From Clostridia bacterium (GTDB taxonomy: Bacteria; Bacillota_A; Clostridia; Oscillospirales; Acutalibacteraceae), in contig JAFXNY010000011.1 of the NCBI GenBank assembly GCA_017529165.1, positions 1 through 15,863 on the forward strand: a DNA stretch of 15,863 bases. Reading direction: 5' to 3'. The translations under genes were made by a program, and so were the position numbers. The notes below the pieces were generated by a model. That model worked only from the letters and a program-made list of their open reading frames with translations. It was not told where the DNA came from and made no database searches. Positions 1 to 7,984 of this stretch are shown piece by piece; position 1 is the first letter of the stretch; each line of letters opens with the position of its first letter.

Positions 1-732
1 AGGGATGTTTCCTATTCATATACAACTTCCGGCGAGGTTTTGCACCACATAAACCTTAAAATAGAGCACGGCAAGCGATTGGCGCTTGTAGGCCCATCCG
101 GAGGAGGAAAAACCACCCTTTGCCACCTGCTTCCGAACTTTTACAGGTTAAATGACGGTGGCGGCAAAATAATGATAGACGGCACCGACACTAAAAATCT
201 CACACTCGAATCTGTGCGGAAAAATATCGGAATTGTACAACAGGATGTGTTTTTATTTATAGGTACAATCAAGGAAAATATACTTTATGGAAAGCCAAAC
301 GCTACTGATGAGGAGGTTATAAGGGCGGCAAAGAGGGCTAACATCCACGACTTTGTTATGACTCTGCCGGACGGTTACGACACTCAAATAGGCGAGCGAG
401 GCGTTAAGCTTTCGGGCGGACAGAAGCAGAGAATAAGCATAGCACGAGTTTTCTTAAAGGACCCTGCAATTTTAATTTTGGACGAAGCCACCAGCGCACT
501 TGATAACACAACCGAGGTGCTTATACAAAAATCACTTGATGAGTTATGCATAGGTAGGACTACGATTGTTGTAGCACACAGGCTCTCAACAGTACGAAAC
601 GCTGATGAAATCGCCGTTATAACAGAGGGTTAGGTTTCAGAAAAGGGCACCCATAGCGAGCTTATGGCAAAGAACGGTATTTACAAAAATCTTTATATCT
701 TACAATTCAGAGAAAACGATATATTTGAATAA
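1..732 (+). pseudogene. ABC exporter ATP-binding subunit, 3' part, with in-frame TAG
   Basis: This is the nucleotide-binding domain of an ABC exporter (subfamily B type, usually a membrane domain fused to an ATPase); the 5' part lies outside the window. The frame is open from base 1. Visible motifs, numbered by codon from base 1: Walker A GPSGGGKT (31-38), Q-loop VQQDVFLF, signature LSGGQKQR, Walker [13 protein letters not shown] and the H-loop AHRLST. After ITEG the frame meets TAG at 631-633, then continues as VSEKGTHSELMAKNGIYKN and on to TAA at 730-732. That tail is the normal C-terminal end of the family (GxVxExGTHxEL followed by an aromatic LY..QF), so the stop breaks a otherwise intact domain. 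All catalytic motifs precede the stop, so a protein 33 residues short might still bind ATP. Substrate is unknown. A sequencing or assembly error is possible. The family call is secure; true pseudogene status is not. Confidence 0.85.
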
Positions 733-738
733 AAAGAC

Positions 739-769
739 AGTCCGGCGAGGAAATCTCGCCGGACTTTTT
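739..769. terminator. Intrinsic terminator, probably bidirectional
   Basis: An 11-bp perfect stem (739-749 with 755-765, arm AGTCCGGCGAG) with loop GAAAT is followed by TTTTT on the plus strand, seven nt after the ABC gene's final stop. On the minus strand the same hairpin is followed, after three bases, by a T-run (complement of 731-735), so it could also end the convergent pfkA transcript. Confidence 0.9.
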
Positions 770-795
770 AATGCGCCGCAGGCATACATCTTGTC

Positions 796-823
796 TGATA
801 TCTGACATCTGTCATCTGATATC
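796..823. repeat. Four tandem heptamers overlapping the pfkA stop
   Basis: Four contiguous 7-nt units read TGATATC, TGACATC, TGTCATC, TGATATC on the plus strand. The last unit reaches the final base of the pfkA TAG stop (823-825 on the minus strand). No gene explains it; it sits between pfkA and the terminator. Confidence 0.8.
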
Positions 824-1782
824 TAAATTGCTGTTTCGTGCGCCACCTCTATCATTCCAGGGTCGAAAGTCTTTTTCATATTAAGCGCCTCGAAGATATC
901 AAAATCAACTATTTCGCCTTTTCTATAAGCAACAACACGATTGCCGATACCCTTATTTAACAGGTGTACAGCGGCACTGCCCATCTGAGTAGCACGCACT
1001 CTATCACGAACCGTTGGGTTTCCACCGCGCTGAACATGACCGAGTACTGTTGCCCTCGAATCAATACCGGTTTTTTCCTGAATGTACTCGGCTATTTTGT
1101 TTACTCCGCCTACACCCTCGGCAACAACTACTATAAAGTGCTTTTTGCCGGTTTTTTCAACAGCAATTATTTTATTGACCAATTTATCAAGGTCAACCGG
1201 TATTTCGGGCACAAGTATTCCTGTAGCACCCGTTGCAATACCTACTTGGAGGGCTATATATCCGGCGTGCCTGCCCATAACCTCTATTACCGAACAACGG
1301 TGATGAGACTGTGCAGTATCACGAATCTTATCTATCATTTCAACCGCCGTGTTCATAGCGGTATCAAAACCTATGGTGTACTCGGTTGAAGCAATATCGT
1401 TATCAATAGTTCCCGGCACGCCTACACAGGGAATACCTCTGTTTGAAAGGTCTCTAGCGCCTCTAAAAGAGCCGTCACCACCGATTACAACAACACCCTC
1501 AATTCCGTATCTCTTACAGGTTTCTACCGCCTCAAGCATACCCTCTTCGGTCATAAACCGTTTGCTTCTCGCCGTATAGAGCATAGTGCCTCCTCGGCTT
1601 ATTATATCGGATACCGAGCGAGCGTCAAGGTCAACCACATCATCGTGGATAAGGCCGCTGTAACCGCTCTTTATTCCTTTAACATTCATACCGAGGCTTT
1701 TTGCCGTTCTTACAACCGCACGAATTGCGGCGTTCATACCCGGAGCGTCACCGCCCGAAGTTAATACACCTATTGTTTTCAT
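823..1782 (-). CDS. pfkA: ATP-dependent 6-phosphofructokinase
   Basis: Converts fructose 6-phosphate and ATP to fructose 1,6-bisphosphate, the committed step of glycolysis, in the cytosol. The 319-residue product matches the usual bacterial PfkA length. Visible motifs: N-terminal GVLTSGGDAPGMNAAIR, GGDGSFRGA (the GGDGS form typical of ATP rather than pyrophosphate users), the catalytic PGTIDND stretch, GFDTA, and MGRHAGYIA. The ATG at 1780-1782 is chosen because the protein then starts MKTIGVLTSGG as in the family and GGAG (1791-1794) lies 8 nt upstream; an in-frame ATG 12 codons earlier has no such support. The stop is TAG, so this genome uses TAG as a normal terminator. The gene follows dnaE after 63 nt and has its own promoter in the gap. 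Confidence 0.97.
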   Translation of the reverse strand: MKTIGVLTSGGDAPGMNAAIRAVVRTAKSLGMNVKGIKSGYSGLIHDDVVDLDARSVSDIISRGGTMLYTARSKRFMTEEGMLEAVETCKRYGIEGVVVIGGDGSFRGARDLSNRGIPCVGVPGTIDNDIASTEYTIGFDTAMNTAVEMIDKIRDTAQSHHRCSVIEVMGRHAGYIALQVGIATGATGILVPEIPVDLDKLVNKIIAVEKTGKKHFIVVVAEGVGGVNKIAEYIQEKTGIDSRATVLGHVQRGGNPTVRDRVRATQMGSAAVHLLNKGIGNRVVAYRKGEIVDFDIFEALNMKKTFDPGMIEVAHETAI

Positions 1783-1809
1783 AATATCATCTCCAAAATC
1801 AACAAAACG

Positions 1810-1838
1810 ATTATACACTAAGTACAGTTAAACTTCAA
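1810..1838 (-). promoter_or_regulatory. Sigma-A promoter of pfkA
   Basis: On the minus strand TTGAAG (1833-1838), a 17-nt spacer and a perfect TATAAT (1810-1815) lie between dnaE and pfkA, 27 nt above the pfkA ATG. This would let pfkA be transcribed independently of the upstream genes. Confidence 0.75.
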
Positions 1839-1845
1839 GGTAAAA

Positions 1846-4800
1846 TTACTCCATTTTTACATTTGCCTCGCCGAGTATCTTTTTAAGCTCTGCAATCAGT
1901 TTTTTATCATTTGAAACGAATAGCCTTTCGGGAGCCAAAAACCTTTTACCTGTATCTCTGCAAAATACCGTTACCTTAATATCACCCGAAAAGCGCTCAA
2001 GTATCCTGCCGGCAGCTATAAAATCGGCTCCCTTGATACTGCTAACCCTGATTTTAAGAGTTGGCGGTTCTTTTAAGCTCTCCAAAACAGTATCGTCTAT
2101 AGGTCTTACACTTTCACAAATAATTTCTGTGTTTCGGTCTTCTCTCTCGCTTATTTTACCCGAGAGTTCCACTACCGAGTTATCTCTTAGATGTGCCTTA
2201 TAAAGCTCATAGGCAGCGGAGAAAACCGTAACGGCGATACCTGCTGTAACATCCTCTATTTCTGCAGAGGCGATAACTCTGCCTGATTTAAGCTGTTTAA
2301 CCTTTATAGAGCCTATTATTCCCATAACACGCACTCTATGGCCGTCTTTAACCTTACCGGTTACTATGTTTATTATGGGGATACAGCCCGATTTTCTGGC
2401 GATAGAGGCATATCGCACCATAGGATGACCCGATAAATACATACCCGTTGCCTGCTTTTCAAGGCTTAAAAGCTCATCCTGCGGCATTTCTTCTATGTTA
2501 CTCAGTTCAATTTCCGAATTATCAGTATCGTCCCCGAATAGCCCTATCTGCCCTTTAGAAGAAAACCTATTTTCTTCGTCCAATACAGACAAGACCTTAT
2601 CGAGCGAGAAAAGCATACTGCGGCGGTTTAACCCCATTCCGTCAAGAGCACCGCTTTTAATAAGCCCCTCTATTGCCCTGCGGTTTAACTGACTGCCGTA
2701 ATTTCTAAAGCAGAAATCATAAAAGCTCTTATATTCTCCGCCTGACTGCCGCTCGGCTATTAGTTTTTCGATAAGTGTTCTGCCTAAGTTTTTAACGGCT
2801 AAAAGACCGAAACGGATACCCTCTTCAGTTGCTGTAAAGCCTTCTTCACTCTCGTTTACTGAAGGAGGCAGTATTCTTATTCCGCCGGCTTTACATTCAG
2901 AAGTATAAAGCGATACTTTATCCGCCGAATCAAGCACGCTTGTAAGCAGAGCGGCAAAGTATTCCTTTTTGTGATGGCATTTAAGATATGCCGTAATGTA
3001 TGCGAGCACTGCATACGCTGCGGCGTGAGATTTATTAAAAGCGTAAGAGCTGAATGCCGACATTTCGTCAAATATCTTTTCGGCTATCTTTTCGGGTACG
3101 CCGTTATTAACAGCACCTATGCATAAAACATTGCCGGATGCGTCTTTTTCTCCGTATATAAAAGCATTTCGCTCACGAGCCATAACATCGTGCTTTTTCT
3201 TTGCCATAGCACGCCGCACTATATCCGCCCTGCCGAGCGAATAACCGGCAAGACTTCTGAAAATCTGCATAACCTGCTCCTGGTAAACTATACATCCGTA
3301 GGTTACGCTTAAAATAGGCTCTAAAAGAGGCGTATCGTATTTTACATCTTTGGGGTTGTGGCGGTTGTGAATGTATTTAGGAATTGAGTCCATAGGTCCG
3401 GGGCGGTAAAGTGATATTATAGCAATCAAATCTTCTATATTTGTAGGACCAAATCGAGTGAGCACGCTTTTCATACCGTCCGACTCAAACTGGAATACGC
3501 CGTTGGTATCGCCTCTGCCCATCATTTTAAGGGTCTCATAGTCATTTTCGGGTATATTTTGCACCGAAAACTGCGGCATGTGCTTTCTAACTGCCTTTTC
3601 ACAATCTGAAATAACAGTAAGGTTGCGAAGGCCTAAAAAGTCCATTTTAAGAAGGCCCAATTCGTCAAGAGCGGTCATTGTATATTGCGTTACAACGGCG
3701 TTATCGTTTAGAGAAAGCGGTACATAATCGCTGACAGGTCTATCCGATATAACAACTCCGGCGGCGTGGGTAGAGGCGTGCCTCGGCATACCCTCTACCT
3801 TGATTGCCATATCGAGCACTGTTTTTGCTCGCTCATCCGAATCGTAAAGTGATTTTAATTCCCGTGAAGATAAAAGTGCGCCTTTAAGGGTTACGCCGAT
3901 ACCGTGAGGGATAAGCTTTGCAAGGCGGTCACAAAAAGCATAGGGCATATCCATTGCCCTGCCCACATCTCTAACCGCCGCACGAGCCGCCATAGTGCCG
4001 AATGTAACTATCTGCGCTACATGAGTTTCACCGTATTTTTCTATAACATAATCTATTACTTTTTGCCTGTTTACATAACAAAAGTCAATATCAAAATCAG
4101 GCATTGAAACCCTTTCGGGGTTTAAAAAACGCTCGAAAATCAGGTTGTATTTAAGCGGGTCTATTCCCGTAATTCCCATACAGTATGCCGCTATACTTCC
4201 GGCGCCAGAGCCTCGGCCGGGGCCCACCGAAATATTATGGGTTTTAGCATAGTTTACAAAATCTCCGACAATGAGATAGTAATCAACATATCCCATTTTG
4301 TCTATTACTGAAAGCTCATAATTAAGCCTATCGGTTGCTGTTTGTGGTGGGTTTTCGCCGTATTTTTCTTTAAGACCTTTTTCGCAAAGTCGACTGAAAT
4401 ACTTAAAATGGTCCTCGCCGCCCGTATCAAAATAGGGAAGTTTAATTTTACCAAACTCAAACTCTACCTTGCACCTTTCGGCGATTTTGGCACTGTTTTC
4501 TATAGCCTCATGACATTCGGGGAAAGCCTGTCTCATTTCTTCTTCGCTTTTAAGGTAAAACTCTTCGGTTTTAAACTCCAGCGGATTTTTCTCGTTTATT
4601 TTACTGCCGGTTTGAACGCACAAAAGCACCTTGTGCATAAAGGCGTCCTCTTTATTTATATAATGCACATCATTGGTGGCAACCGTTTTAATGCCTAGTT
4701 CCCGTGACAGTTTAAGTATATAGGGGTTGATTTTTGCCTGCTCGGGCAGATTGTGATTTTGAAGCTCTAAAAAGTAGTTGTCCTCACCAAACACCGATTT

Positions 4801-5283
4801 GTACCAACCGGCTATTTCTTTAGCTCTTTCATAATCACCGTTTATAAGTGCTTTAGGTATTTCTCCTGCAAGACAGGCTGAAAGGGCAATTATTCCCTCA
4901 TGATATTTTTGAAGCAGTTCTTTATCCACTCTCGGTTTGGAATAAAAACCCTCGGTAAAGGAGAGAGATACCATTTTTATCAAATTAGAATAGCCCTCAT
5001 TGTTTTGGCAGAGAAGAAGCAGGTGGCTGTATTCACTGTCCGGTCCCTTTTGTTTACTGGAGCGTGTTCGGGGAGAGACATACACTTCACAGCCAATAAT
5101 CGGGTTAATACCTCTTTTTTTAGCCGCTTTATAAAACTCAATCGCACCGTACATTACACCGTGGTCGGTTATGGCAACCGAAGTTTGCCCCCGGCTTTTA
5201 ACTGCGTCTAAAAGCTCATTTATACGGCAGCAGCCGTCAAGCAAGCTATACTCTGTATGAAGATGAAGATGTGCAAAGGCCAT
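1846..5283 (-). CDS. dnaE: DNA polymerase III alpha subunit, DnaE type
   Basis: C-family replicative DNA polymerase; in Bacillota it usually works beside PolC at the fork, extending primers. The 1145-residue protein opens with a PHP domain (HLHTEYSLLDG, AITDHGVMYG, GCEVYV, ATNDVHYI), whose metal-binding residues look intact. The polymerase core has GPGRGSGAGS, PDFDIDF (residues 395-401, catalytic Asp pair about 398 and 400) and KMDFLGLRN (third Asp about 548). A helix-hairpin-helix region follows, then QIGLF near residues 911-915, fitting an internal beta-clamp binding motif, and an OB-fold (about 980-1060, VRVMGIIGSIK). No exonuclease domain is seen, as expected for DnaE rather than PolC. 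ATG at 5283 has a strong AAGGAGGG site that includes the whiA stop codon; the gap to whiA is 12 nt, implying translational coupling. Confidence 0.97.
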   Translation of the reverse strand: MAFAHLHLHTEYSLLDGCCRINELLDAVKSRGQTSVAITDHGVMYGAIEFYKAAKKRGINPIIGCEVYVSPRTRSSKQKGPDSEYSHLLLLCQNNEGYSNLIKMVSLSFTEGFYSKPRVDKELLQKYHEGIIALSACLAGEIPKALINGDYERAKEIAGWYKSVFGEDNYFLELQNHNLPEQAKINPYILKLSRELGIKTVATNDVHYINKEDAFMHKVLLCVQTGSKINEKNPLEFKTEEFYLKSEEEMRQAFPECHEAIENSAKIAERCKVEFEFGKIKLPYFDTGGEDHFKYFSRLCEKGLKEKYGENPPQTATDRLNYELSVIDKMGYVDYYLIVGDFVNYAKTHNISVGPGRGSGAGSIAAYCMGITGIDPLKYNLIFERFLNPERVSMPDFDIDFCYVNRQKVIDYVIEKYGETHVAQIVTFGTMAARAAVRDVGRAMDMPYAFCDRLAKLIPHGIGVTLKGALLSSRELKSLYDSDERAKTVLDMAIKVEGMPRHASTHAAGVVISDRPVSDYVPLSLNDNAVVTQYTMTALDELGLLKMDFLGLRNLTVISDCEKAVRKHMPQFSVQNIPENDYETLKMMGRGDTNGVFQFESDGMKSVLTRFGPTNIEDLIAIISLYRPGPMDSIPKYIHNRHNPKDVKYDTPLLEPILSVTYGCIVYQEQVMQIFRSLAGYSLGRADIVRRAMAKKKHDVMARERNAFIYGEKDASGNVLCIGAVNNGVPEKIAEKIFDEMSAFSSYAFNKSHAAAYAVLAYITAYLKCHHKKEYFAALLTSVLDSADKVSLYTSECKAGGIRILPPSVNESEEGFTATEEGIRFGLLAVKNLGRTLIEKLIAERQSGGEYKSFYDFCFRNYGSQLNRRAIEGLIKSGALDGMGLNRRSMLFSLDKVLSVLDEENRFSSKGQIGLFGDDTDNSEIELSNIEEMPQDELLSLEKQATGMYLSGHPMVRYASIARKSGCIPIINIVTGKVKDGHRVRVMGIIGSIKVKQLKSGRVIASAEIEDVTAGIAVTVFSAAYELYKAHLRDNSVVELSGKISEREDRNTEIICESVRPIDDTVLESLKEPPTLKIRVSSIKGADFIAAGRILERFSGDIKVTVFCRDTGKRFLAPERLFVSNDKKLIAELKKILGEANVKME

Positions 5284-5295
5284 GCCGTACCCTCC

Positions 5296-6192
5296 TTACT
5301 TTTCGGCTTTTTCTTTGTATATGTCCATAAGTTTTTTAAGTCTGTGATTAAGCCCCGAGGCGCTTATATCGCCGCCGGCAAGCCGGCACAGCTCTTTTAT
5401 AGAGGCCTCAGGATTGTCCTGCCGCAACTTCGCCGTTTTTATAAGCTCTTGCGGTAAGGCTTCCAAAACACCGCTTTCTTTTAAATATTCTATTGCGATA
5501 CGCTGTTTAAGGGACGCTTCTACCATTCTGTCAAGATTAGCGTTATCGCAATTTCTTGCCCTGTTCATATTATTCTTTACGCTCTTTAATATACTGTTTT
5601 CAATAAGCTCGAGGCTTCTTATTGACGCACCCATAAGCGTTAGCAGATTGGTTATCATCTCGTTTCGCTTTATGTAAACCACATAACCGTTCTGCCGTTT
5701 TGTTAAATTGGTTTCAATATAGTTTTCCCTTAAGAACTCTCTAAACTCTTCAGCTTTGCCTTTATCACGGATAAGAAAATCAACACGGCAACCCTTTTCG
5801 GGACTGCTTATCTGACCGCACGCTAAAAACGCACCTCTTATAAACGCAGCTTTACAGCAGTCTATAGAGAGTATTTCCCTGTTTATCTTGCCCTCATGAA
5901 TACCGAAATCAACAGACGCTAAAAGCTTTAGCCTTTCCGCTTCGTTTGCTACATTAAGGCAGTAAACTGTTTTTTTACCCGTACCGTTTTTTATCACACA
6001 AGAAACTGAATACACCTCACTTATCAGCCTCTTAAAAAGGGAGGCCACCGCTTCTGTTTCGGTCTGCATTTTAATGCCGTCAACGGAAAAAGACCGACTG
6101 AAAAGCAAAAAGCCGTAACAAATCGGCATTTTAGAGCATTCAGGCAGTCTTATCTCGCACAGTTCGGTTTTTACATCGGATGAAAACGACAT
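5296..6192 (-). CDS. whiA: WhiA-type DNA-binding regulator
   Basis: WhiA proteins combine a catalytically dead LAGLIDADG homing-endonuclease fold with a C-terminal helix-turn-helix; in Streptomyces they control sporulation septation and in Bacillus they affect division and nucleoid organisation. This 298-residue protein has the family start MSFSSDVKTELCEI, the core KAAFIRGAFLACGQISSPEKG, the segment NNMNRARNCDNANLDRMVEA and the C-terminal helix-turn-helix region (about 235-290, including ASIKELCRLAG and SGLNHRLKKL). The ribosome binding site AGGTGA overlaps the TAG stop of rapZ; the gap is only 8 nt. The order rapZ-whiA without yvcK between them is discussed in the findings. Length is close to family norm (about 300-315). 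Confidence 0.95.
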   Translation of the reverse strand: MSFSSDVKTELCEIRLPECSKMPICYGFLLFSRSFSVDGIKMQTETEAVASLFKRLISEVYSVSCVIKNGTGKKTVYCLNVANEAERLKLLASVDFGIHEGKINREILSIDCCKAAFIRGAFLACGQISSPEKGCRVDFLIRDKGKAEEFREFLRENYIETNLTKRQNGYVVYIKRNEMITNLLTLMGASIRSLELIENSILKSVKNNMNRARNCDNANLDRMVEASLKQRIAIEYLKESGVLEALPQELIKTAKLRQDNPEASIKELCRLAGGDISASGLNHRLKKLMDIYKEKAEK

Positions 6193-6200
6193 TACATCAC

Positions 6201-7061
6201 CTAATTTTTATTTATATCCCTATGTATAACACTTACATTGTAGCCCTTTTCTTTAAGGCGCTTATACAAAAGCTCTGCAAAGGTCACCGAGCGGTGTTTA
6301 CCGCCTGTACACCCAAAAGAAATCACAAGCTGGCTTTTACCCTCTTTAATATAAAGCGGTATCGAAAAATCTGCGAAATGTATAACGGCGTTTCTAAACT
6401 CATTGCTTTCCTCGCCGCTTAAAACATAATCTCTAACCTCCCTGTCCTTACCCGTCTTATCCTTTAATTCTTCAACATAATAGGGGTTTGGCAGGCAACG
6501 GACATCAAACACATTATCTGCATCAGCATCAATTCCGTACTTAAAGCCGAAAGATTTACAGAGTATTCTAAGACCTGCTTCGGCGCTCTTCATAAATGTT
6601 TCACTTAGAATTGACCTTAACTGAGCGCTTGATATAAGGCTTGTATCAATAATAAAATCTGCCGCCGCACGAATCTTTGAAAGCTTTTTTCGCTCAAGCT
6701 TTACCGCATCACTTAGCGATAACCCTTCGCCGTCACACAACGGGTGCTTGCGGCGATTTTCTTTGTATCTTCGGATAAGAACATCATCCGTAGCATCCAA
6801 AAACAGTATCTTATATTCCGTTCCCGACTCTTTAAGGTTCTTTAATACCTTCTGTATATCGGAAAACATACTTCCGCCACGAATATCGGTAACTATAGCA
6901 AGCTTTGAAAGACCCTCACTCTCTCTTTTAGACAGGTCAACAAATGCAGGTATAATAGCCGGCGGAATATTATCTACACAGTAATATCCCATATCCTCAA
7001 GTGCGTTGGCCGCCTGCGATTTTCCGGCACCGGAGAGTCCTGTGATAACAACCAGATTCAT
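6201..7061 (-). CDS. rapZ: RapZ/YvcJ-family RNase adapter, nucleotide-binding
   Basis: RapZ (E. coli) is an RNA-binding adapter for RNase E; the Bacillus homologue YvcJ hydrolyses nucleotides and influences competence. In a Clostridium-like host the RNase E role is unlikely to apply directly. The 286-residue product has an N-terminal P-loop GLSGAGKS (residues 8-15), YYCVDNIPP, the middle segment SFGFKYGIDADADNVFDVR and RCLPNPYYVEEL, and the C-terminal SFGCTGGKHRSVTFAE and HRDI signature. I prefer the ATG at 7059-7061, giving the family start MNLVVITGLSGAGKS; an ATG three bases earlier (7064) and a GTG (7070) overlapping the murB TGA are alternatives. AGGCAGG upstream suits the two ATGs better than the GTG. 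Stop codon is TAG. Overlap or near-overlap with murB indicates coupling. Confidence 0.95.
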   Translation of the reverse strand: MNLVVITGLSGAGKSQAANALEDMGYYCVDNIPPAIIPAFVDLSKRESEGLSKLAIVTDIRGGSMFSDIQKVLKNLKESGTEYKILFLDATDDVLIRRYKENRRKHPLCDGEGLSLSDAVKLERKKLSKIRAAADFIIDTSLISSAQLRSILSETFMKSAEAGLRILCKSFGFKYGIDADADNVFDVRCLPNPYYVEELKDKTGKDREVRDYVLSGEESNEFRNAVIHFADFSIPLYIKEGKSQLVISFGCTGGKHRSVTFAELLYKRLKEKGYNVSVIHRDINKN

Positions 7062-7066
7062 CATTT

Positions 7067-7969
7067 TCACCTGCCTACAAATATTACTTCGGGTTGGAGA
7101 TTAATTCCGCTATCAGAAAAAACCTTTTTCTGTATTTTCTCAATAAGTGCTTTTACATCGGCACTTGTGGCTTCCCCTGTATTTACTATAAAGCCTGCGT
7201 GCTTTTCGCTAACTTTTGCACCGCCTACCTTTTCACCCTTTAGCCCGCTTTTTTCAATTAGCGTACCGGCAAAATTACCCTCGGGTCTTTTGAAAACGCT
7301 TCCGGCGCTCGGCAGTTCTATCGGTTGCTTATCCTTACGCCTTTTAAGATATTCATTCATTTTATTTAGTATCTCTGCGCTATCACCGTATTGGAGCTCA
7401 AACACCGCCGATAATATTACACCGCCGTTTGTTTGAAAGACGCTGTTTCTATAGCCAAGACCCATATCTTCCTTTTTAATTTCTTTAACAGTACCCGACT
7501 TATCAAGATATCTTGCTGAAACTATTCTATCCGCAATTTCTCCGCCGTAGGCTCCGGCATTCATATAAACGGCGCCGCCTACCGTGCCGGGTATGCCGTA
7601 GGCGAACTCAAGACCTGAAAGCCCGCTCTTTTGAAGCTCTAAACAGAGCGTTTGCATGCTCTGCCCTGCTTTTACACAAACTCTGTTTCCGGAAATCTCA
7701 ATACCTTTCATACCTGATAGGCAGAATACTGCACCCTCTATACCACTATCAGATACCAACAAATCTGAACCCTTGCCGCAAATAAAATATGGTATGTTTT
7801 CCTGCTTTGCGGCACACAAACAAAGAATCAGCTCTTCTTCAGTTTCAATATTTATGAACACATCTGCATTTCCGCCGATTCTAAATGTGGTATGCCTGCT
7901 CATCGGCTCATTAAACAATATATCTATGCCGTTTTTCTTTACACTTTCAGTGAACTCGGACATACCCAT
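7067..7969 (-). CDS. murB: UDP-N-acetylenolpyruvoylglucosamine reductase
   Basis: FAD enzyme that reduces UDP-GlcNAc enolpyruvate to UDP-MurNAc with NADPH, the second committed step of peptidoglycan precursor synthesis. The 300-residue protein has the FAD-binding region (SRHTTFRIGGNADVFI, GSDLLVSDSGIEGAVF, EFAYGIPGTVGGAVYMNAGA), the SAGSVFKRPEG motif carrying the serine general acid, GGAKVSEKHAGFIVN and the C-terminal LQPEVIFVG with the catalytic glutamate. Length and the compact C-terminal domain fit the type II MurB of Gram-positives. ATG at 7969 follows GAGGG by 7 nt; a second ATG two codons later is possible. It lies 15 nt behind the ROK kinase and its TGA touches the start region of rapZ. 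Confidence 0.97.
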   Translation of the reverse strand: MGMSEFTESVKKNGIDILFNEPMSRHTTFRIGGNADVFINIETEEELILCLCAAKQENIPYFICGKGSDLLVSDSGIEGAVFCLSGMKGIEISGNRVCVKAGQSMQTLCLELQKSGLSGLEFAYGIPGTVGGAVYMNAGAYGGEIADRIVSARYLDKSGTVKEIKKEDMGLGYRNSVFQTNGGVILSAVFELQYGDSAEILNKMNEYLKRRKDKQPIELPSAGSVFKRPEGNFAGTLIEKSGLKGEKVGGAKVSEKHAGFIVNTGEATSADVKALIEKIQKKVFSDSGINLQPEVIFVGR

Positions 7970-7984
7970 AAAAACACCCTCAAA

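Noticed and set aside
631..633. TAG read through as an amino acid (recoded amber or pyrrolysine)
   Set aside because: pfkA, rapZ and hprK all end on TAG at their expected family length, and no stem-loop specific for recoding is seen after the codon.
964..1389. 141-codon open frame on the plus strand opposite pfkA
   Set aside because: It is antisense to a clear PfkA, has no ribosome binding site and no protein-like composition; similar long antisense frames lie opposite dnaE, whiA, murB and hprK.
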